Shown here one piece after another: positions 34,161 through 35,705 of a stretch of 35,705 nucleotides of DNA. How positions within the stretch are numbered: position 1 is the first letter of the stretch; each line of letters begins with the position of its first letter. The position numbers and the translations under genes were made by a program. Location of the stretch: positions 1-35,705 of the forward strand of contig CASECF010000074.1 in the NCBI GenBank assembly GCA_949286245.1, read 5' to 3'. The stretch is from an uncultured Alphaproteobacteria bacterium. Lineage in GTDB: Bacteria; Pseudomonadota; Alphaproteobacteria; CAAHEQ01; UBA3637. Below the pieces are notes generated by a model, which was not told the DNA's origin, did no database searches, and saw only the letters and a program-made list of their open reading frames with translations.

Positions 34161-34604
34161 CTAATATCTGTCAAAGTTTAATATCATCTCAGAGCTTTCC
34201 AGAGTTCCTCTAATAAATTTATTTCCGGCAATAGTCTTGATAGCATTAAAGGTTCCAGCATCTACAAACTCAGTAAACATAGAAACAGTTCCATTATCAT
34301 ATCCCGTCATAGAAGTTACTCCGGCCACATTATCGCGTTCGGTTACTTCATCCATGGTTGCGTAAATTGAAAAGTCAACAGAATATTGCTTAGACATGGC
34401 AATGACGGCAACTTTAGAAGCGGTATCGATGATTTCATTGGCACGATAGCGGTTCATTGCCATGGTGTATCCGGCAATCCCGCCGATCGATAACACACCG
34501 ATAATGGCAAGGACACCGAGCATCTCTACCATGGATCGACCGTCTTCAGCGTCTTTTTTATTTGGGGTTATTTTTTGTTTTACAAAGAACTCTTTTAGTT
34601 TCAT
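34161..34604 (-). CDS. Type IV pilin-like protein, gene 2
   Basis: The 147-residue protein has a hydrophilic leader of 23 residues and then GRSMVEMLGVLAIIGVLSIG, a class III prepilin signature with Gly(-1), Arg(+1) and Glu(+5). The hydrophobic helix leads into AGYTMAMNRYRANEIID, which is followed by a variable middle and a conserved end (FNAIKTIAGNKFIRGT...LNFDRY). The leader and helix are almost identical to gene 3 (34846-35319), while the middle differs. GGAGGGAGAG precedes the ATG. This is the only one of the three pilin-like genes whose cassette promoter points into the gene. It is probably a minor pilin or pseudopilin displayed at the surface. Confidence 0.82.
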   Translation of the reverse strand: MKLKEFFVKQKITPNKKDAEDGRSMVEMLGVLAIIGVLSIGGIAGYTMAMNRYRANEIIDTASKVAVIAMSKQYSVDFSIYATMDEVTERDNVAGVTSMTGYDNGTVSMFTEFVDAGTFNAIKTIAGNKFIRGTLESSEMILNFDRY

Positions 34605-34629
34605 TTTTCTCTCCCTCCGGTTCTTGTCT

Positions 34630-34710
34630 GTTTCAAAAAAGGTTCCTTTTTTTATACACCAAAAGATAACGAAAAATCAAGCCGTTTTAAGCAAAAATTT
34701 GTTTCAAAGA
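34630..34710. promoter_or_regulatory. Candidate invertible promoter cassette of pilin gene 2, ON orientation
   Basis: Compared with the cassettes of genes 1 and 3, the inner segment is in the opposite orientation. The gene-proximal boundary is a hybrid repeat: GTTTCAAAAAAGG (34630-34642) matches the fixed flank of the other cassettes, and the following CCTTTTTTTATACACC matches the far end of their inner segment. The change of partner occurs inside the GGATC-like core (GGTTCC here). At the distal side GTTTCAAA (34701-34708) is kept, but the A/T-tract repeat is lost and replaced by AGAAGAAT/ATTCTTCT. This copy may therefore be locked. Confidence 0.65.
34651..34680 (-). promoter_or_regulatory. 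Promoter of pilin gene 2, inside the cassette
   Basis: On the minus strand, TTGATT (34680-34675), an 18-bp spacer and TATAAA (34656-34651), 46 bp before the ATG at 34604. It is the same promoter as at 349-378 and 35396-35425, but facing its gene. Confidence 0.7.
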
Positions 34711-34730
34711 GAAGAATATCCCATTCTTCT
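34710..34730. repeat. Small inverted repeat at the distal edge of the pilin-2 cassette
   Basis: AGAAGAAT (34710-34717) and ATTCTTCT (34723-34730) are perfect inverted repeats separated by 5 nt. They occupy the place of the A-tract/GGATC/T-tract repeat found in the other two cassettes. Confidence 0.55.
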
Positions 34731-34775
34731 AAGAGAATAACGTATATTTAAAAATCTATTTGCCATAAAACACAA

Positions 34776-34810
34776 AAAAACACCCGATCTGAGTGAGATC
34801 GGGTGTTTTT
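34776..34810 (-). terminator. Rho-independent terminator of pilin gene 3
   Basis: ACACCCGATCT pairs perfectly with AGATCGGGTGT, flanked by A and T runs on both sides. On the minus strand it ends in seven T. It resembles the terminator at 34092-34117. Confidence 0.9.
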
Positions 34811-34845
34811 AGAGATTTAGTACCACTACAAACTTTAAAGATTTT

Positions 34846-35319
34846 TTAATACATCTCAAAATTTAATAAAATAGCACTATATTCGGGGCTGTAATAAGTA
34901 CCACTTATAAATTTATTTCCCGCAATCGACTTAATAGCATTAAACGTTCCTTCACTGAGAGGTCCTGTAATACTCACACATCCGTTTTGATATCCATTCA
35001 TACTGGTTGCTCCACTAACATTATTACTCCTTGTCACTTCATTCATCCGGGCATATACATTCGTAACTGGAACACCGGGCTGGGGCTCCCAAAGAGGCTT
35101 TTGTTTGGACATAGCGATAACGGCGACTTTAGAGGCGACATCGATGATTTCATTGGCACGATAGCGGTTCATCGCCATGGTGTATCCGGCAATACCACCG
35201 ATCGATAACACACCGATAATGGCAAGAACACCGAGCATCTCCACCATGGAACGGCCTGATTCAGCGTCTTTTTTATTTGGGGTTATTTTTTGTTTTACAA
35301 AGAACTCTTTTAGTTTCAT
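34846..35319 (-). CDS. Type IV pilin-like protein, gene 3
   Basis: The 157-residue paralogue of gene 2 has a near-identical first 70 residues, including GRSMVEMLGVLAIIGVLSIG and AMNRYRANEII. The middle has diverged (a Pro/Val-rich KPLWEPQPGVPVTNVYARM insertion after MSKQ) and the end is conserved (FNAIKSIAGNKFISGT...LNFEMY). The SD stretch GGAGGGAGAG is the same as in gene 2. The Cys in NGCVSITG is the only Cys, so there is no C-terminal disulfide loop as in classical type IVa pilins. Its cassette promoter points away, so it is predicted silent in the assembled orientation. Confidence 0.82.
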   Translation of the reverse strand: MKLKEFFVKQKITPNKKDAESGRSMVEMLGVLAIIGVLSIGGIAGYTMAMNRYRANEIIDVASKVAVIAMSKQKPLWEPQPGVPVTNVYARMNEVTRSNNVSGATSMNGYQNGCVSITGPLSEGTFNAIKSIAGNKFISGTYYSPEYSAILLNFEMY

Positions 35320-35344
35320 TTTTCTCTCCCTCCGGTTCTTATCT

Positions 35345-35448
35345 GTTTCAAAAAAAGGATCGTTTTTTTGAAACGGTTTTTAGATCAAAAAAACCTTGAT
35401 TTTGTGTTATTCTTTGGTGTATAAAAAAAAGGATCCTTTTTTTGCGAC
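35345..35448. promoter_or_regulatory. Candidate invertible promoter cassette of pilin gene 3, OFF orientation
   Basis: The gene-proximal repeat (35345-35374) is the same GTTTC...GAAAC palindrome as at 297-326. The distal repeat, with A-tract/GGATCC/T-tract, spans 35423-35443. In inverted alignment the two share CAAAAAAAGGATC plus seven T with a single mismatch. The inner approximately 50 bp carries the promoter facing away from the gene. Confidence 0.65.
35396..35425 (+). promoter_or_regulatory. Sigma70-type promoter inside pilin-3 cassette, pointing away from the pilin
   Basis: TTGATT (35396-35401), an 18-bp spacer and TATAAA (35420-35425) on the plus strand. It reads toward the 200-bp repeat at the window end, not toward the pilin. 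Confidence 0.6.
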
Positions 35449-35503
35449 AAAAAATACTCATATAAGTATTTAATTTTAAATGATTTTATAATATAAAAGG
35501 CTT

Positions 35504-35705
35504 CATTACGATTTGTGTATGACATCTTATCACAATTTATATGTTCTATTGCGCTATTAAGCCTGCTTCACGTATAATTTTCGGAAATTGTGCATTCATT
35601 AGGCTTAGTGGTGGTAGATTTCTTCTCATAAGATAGTATCACACCGGCATAATTTTATTTATCTCTCATATATGTTCATTCCTGATTTTAATGAAAGATC
35701 ATACG
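35504..35705 (-). repeat. 200-bp dispersed repeat, copy 2 (runs to the window end)
   Basis: This is the reverse complement of 7809-8009 with scattered substitutions. The 27-codon frame is kept on the minus strand (35629-35546), with ATG and TAG at the same places and the shared core MNAQFPKIIR. The longer frame of copy 1 is stopped here. It lies about 55 bp beyond the pilin-3 cassette; the true outer end may be outside the window. Confidence 0.75.

Noticed and set aside
35349-35443. CRISPR-like repeats from the recurring A-tract/GGATC/T-tract units.
   Set aside because: There are only two units per locus, palindromic, with a conserved promoter between them instead of unique spacers, and no cas genes.

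Overview
The window is AT-rich chromosomal DNA from an alphaproteobacterium. The evidence is the order rpsB-tsf-frr-uppS-cdsA-rseP-bamA-skp-lpxD-fabZ-lpxA-lpxI-lpxB, with the alphaproteobacterial-type lipid A gene lpxI (not lpxH), followed by a likely fzlA (a GST-like FtsZ-binding division protein of alphaproteobacteria). The low G+C content, a lone flavodiiron protein, an ankyrin-repeat protein, a decayed IS200-type element and several short pilin-like genes would fit an uncultured, possibly host- or gut-associated, low-oxygen lineage. That placement is inference.

Layout. Positions 1-7,700 are read on the minus strand. They hold a pilin-like gene cut by the window edge, tRNA-Thr(CGU), a membrane-anchored family 2 glycosyltransferase with four C-terminal repeats and a 62-residue gene in front of it, then a lipoprotein-comM-PAS protein operon and a flavodiiron protein. 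Positions 7,800-8,010 hold one copy of a 200-bp dispersed repeat. Positions 8,100-33,900 are all read on the plus strand: a three-domain transporter/acyltransferase/acyl-ACP synthetase, gpsA, an ankyrin protein, rpsB-tsf, a dead IS200-like transposase lying where pyrH is normally found, frr, uppS, a zincin-like metallopeptidase with a structured leader, and the long envelope operon cdsA to lpxB. Tightly coupled to its end are the fzlA-like gene, a small lipoprotein, two paralogous GT4-type glycosyltransferases (the first lacking its donor-site residues), a DUF5665-like membrane protein and a short UDP-glucose-dehydrogenase-like protein. Positions 34,100-35,450 return to the minus strand with two tandem pilin-like genes. 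The window ends in the second, inverted copy of the 200-bp repeat.

How the genes work together. The central block couples translation factors, undecaprenyl phosphate and phospholipid precursor synthesis, outer-membrane protein assembly and lipid A synthesis. Several overlapping starts imply translational coupling. The flanking glycosyltransferases and lipoproteins also point to the cell surface.

Most notable observation. Each of the three pilin-like genes is preceded by a short cassette carrying a good sigma70-type promoter (TTGATT, 18 bp, TATAAA) bounded by A-tract/GGATC/T-tract repeats. In the cassettes of the first and third genes the promoter points away from the gene. In the second gene the same segment is inverted and points into the gene, with a hybrid junction inside the repeat core. 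This is the expected footprint of an invertible, phase-variable promoter family. The inversion is seen between paralogous loci only; no recombinase gene lies in the window and switching has not been shown.
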